Source of the DNA: Lachnospiraceae bacterium
Lineage (GTDB): Bacteria > Bacillota_A > Clostridia > Lachnospirales > Lachnospiraceae
Direction of reading: 5' to 3'
Length of the DNA stretch: 5,992 nt
NCBI GenBank assembly: GCA_031262285.1
Contig: JAISHZ010000194.1
Coordinates: 1-5,992, forward strand
Of this stretch, positions 5,919 to 5,992 are shown piece after piece; positions within the stretch are counted from its first letter, which is position 1, and every line of letters begins with the position of its first letter. The position numbers were made by a program, and so were the translations under genes. A model generated the notes under the pieces. That model was not told the DNA's origin. It searched no databases and saw nothing but the letters and a program-made list of their open reading frames with translations.

Positions 5919-5992
5919 GGGGGGGGGGTTGGGGGGGTTGGGGTGGGGGGTGTTGGTGTGGATGTGGTGGGGGGGTGGGGTCGCCCAGAGGG
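5919..5992. other. G/T-only low-complexity end, probable sequencing or assembly artefact
   Basis: From 5919 to 5981 there is no C and only one A (5962). G runs of 10, 7, 4, 6, 7 and 4 bases are separated by T or short GT stretches; the last 11 bases return to mixed sequence. Nothing else in the window resembles this. The change is abrupt and lies at the window's end, as expected for poly-G read tails from two-colour sequencing carried into a contig end. As real DNA it would match a G-quadruplex pattern, but that is less likely. Confidence 0.7.

Noticed and set aside
5897..5992. Possible start of a further gene at ATG 5897 reading into the G-rich end.
   Set aside because: No ribosome site is present and the reading frame quickly becomes glycine/tryptophan codons from the suspect G tract.
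1..5992. Mobile element, CRISPR array, tRNA/rRNA, riboswitch or defence system.
   Set aside because: No terminal repeats, spaced repeats, cloverleaf-like or riboswitch-like structure, or related protein motifs were seen; nearly all of the window is tightly packed housekeeping genes.

Overview
The window looks like chromosomal housekeeping DNA from a low-to-moderate GC Gram-positive bacterium of the class Clostridia, most likely Lachnospiraceae or a close relative. The assignment rests on gene order (IreB family, RuvX, DUF1292, RNase J, YlbF family, MltG-like, O-methyltransferase, U32 protein), on strong purine-rich Shine-Dalgarno sites, and on frequent GTG/TTG starts. All eight genes lie on the + strand. 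I see no tRNA or rRNA, CRISPR array, insertion sequence, phage gene or toxin/defence gene.

Region 1 (1-1208): a near-consensus sigma-A type promoter (9-37) precedes ireB (UPF0297), ruvX and a DUF1292 gene. The genes are joined by ATGA stop/start overlaps at 361 and 801. A hairpin followed by a T-rich tract (1178-1208) probably ends this unit. Region 2 (1204-1266): a perfect 9-bp inverted repeat overlaps the terminator's T tract, and a short leader then leads to a GGAGG site and a TTG start. Region 3 (1267-5846): full-length RNase J, a YlbF/YmcA-family protein, a membrane-anchored MltG-like protein that lacks a catalytic domain and has a Glu/Thr/Gln-rich tail, a TrmR-like O-methyltransferase, and a U32-family TrhP-like protein. 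Spacing is tight or overlapping (35 nt, 35 nt, ATGA overlap, 2 nt), so they are probably co-transcribed.

Functional themes: the first unit pairs a PASTA-kinase pathway regulator (IreB) with RuvX, implicated in pre-16S rRNA processing and DNA maintenance. The second begins with RNA turnover (RNase J plus a YlbF-family protein, a family known in Bacillus for steering RNase Y) and ends with an apparent two-enzyme module for wobble-uridine modification (TrhP hydroxylates U34, TrmR methylates it to mo5U34). The shared theme of RNA processing and modification is an inference from the gene families.

Region 4 (5847-5992): about 70 nt of unassigned DNA, then an abrupt G/T-only tract (5919-5981) that is most likely a contig-end or sequencing artefact. 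I did not find a convincing undescribed system. The items most worth a second look are the tandem hairpins ahead of rnjA, the catalytic-domain-less MltG-like protein, and the G-rich end.
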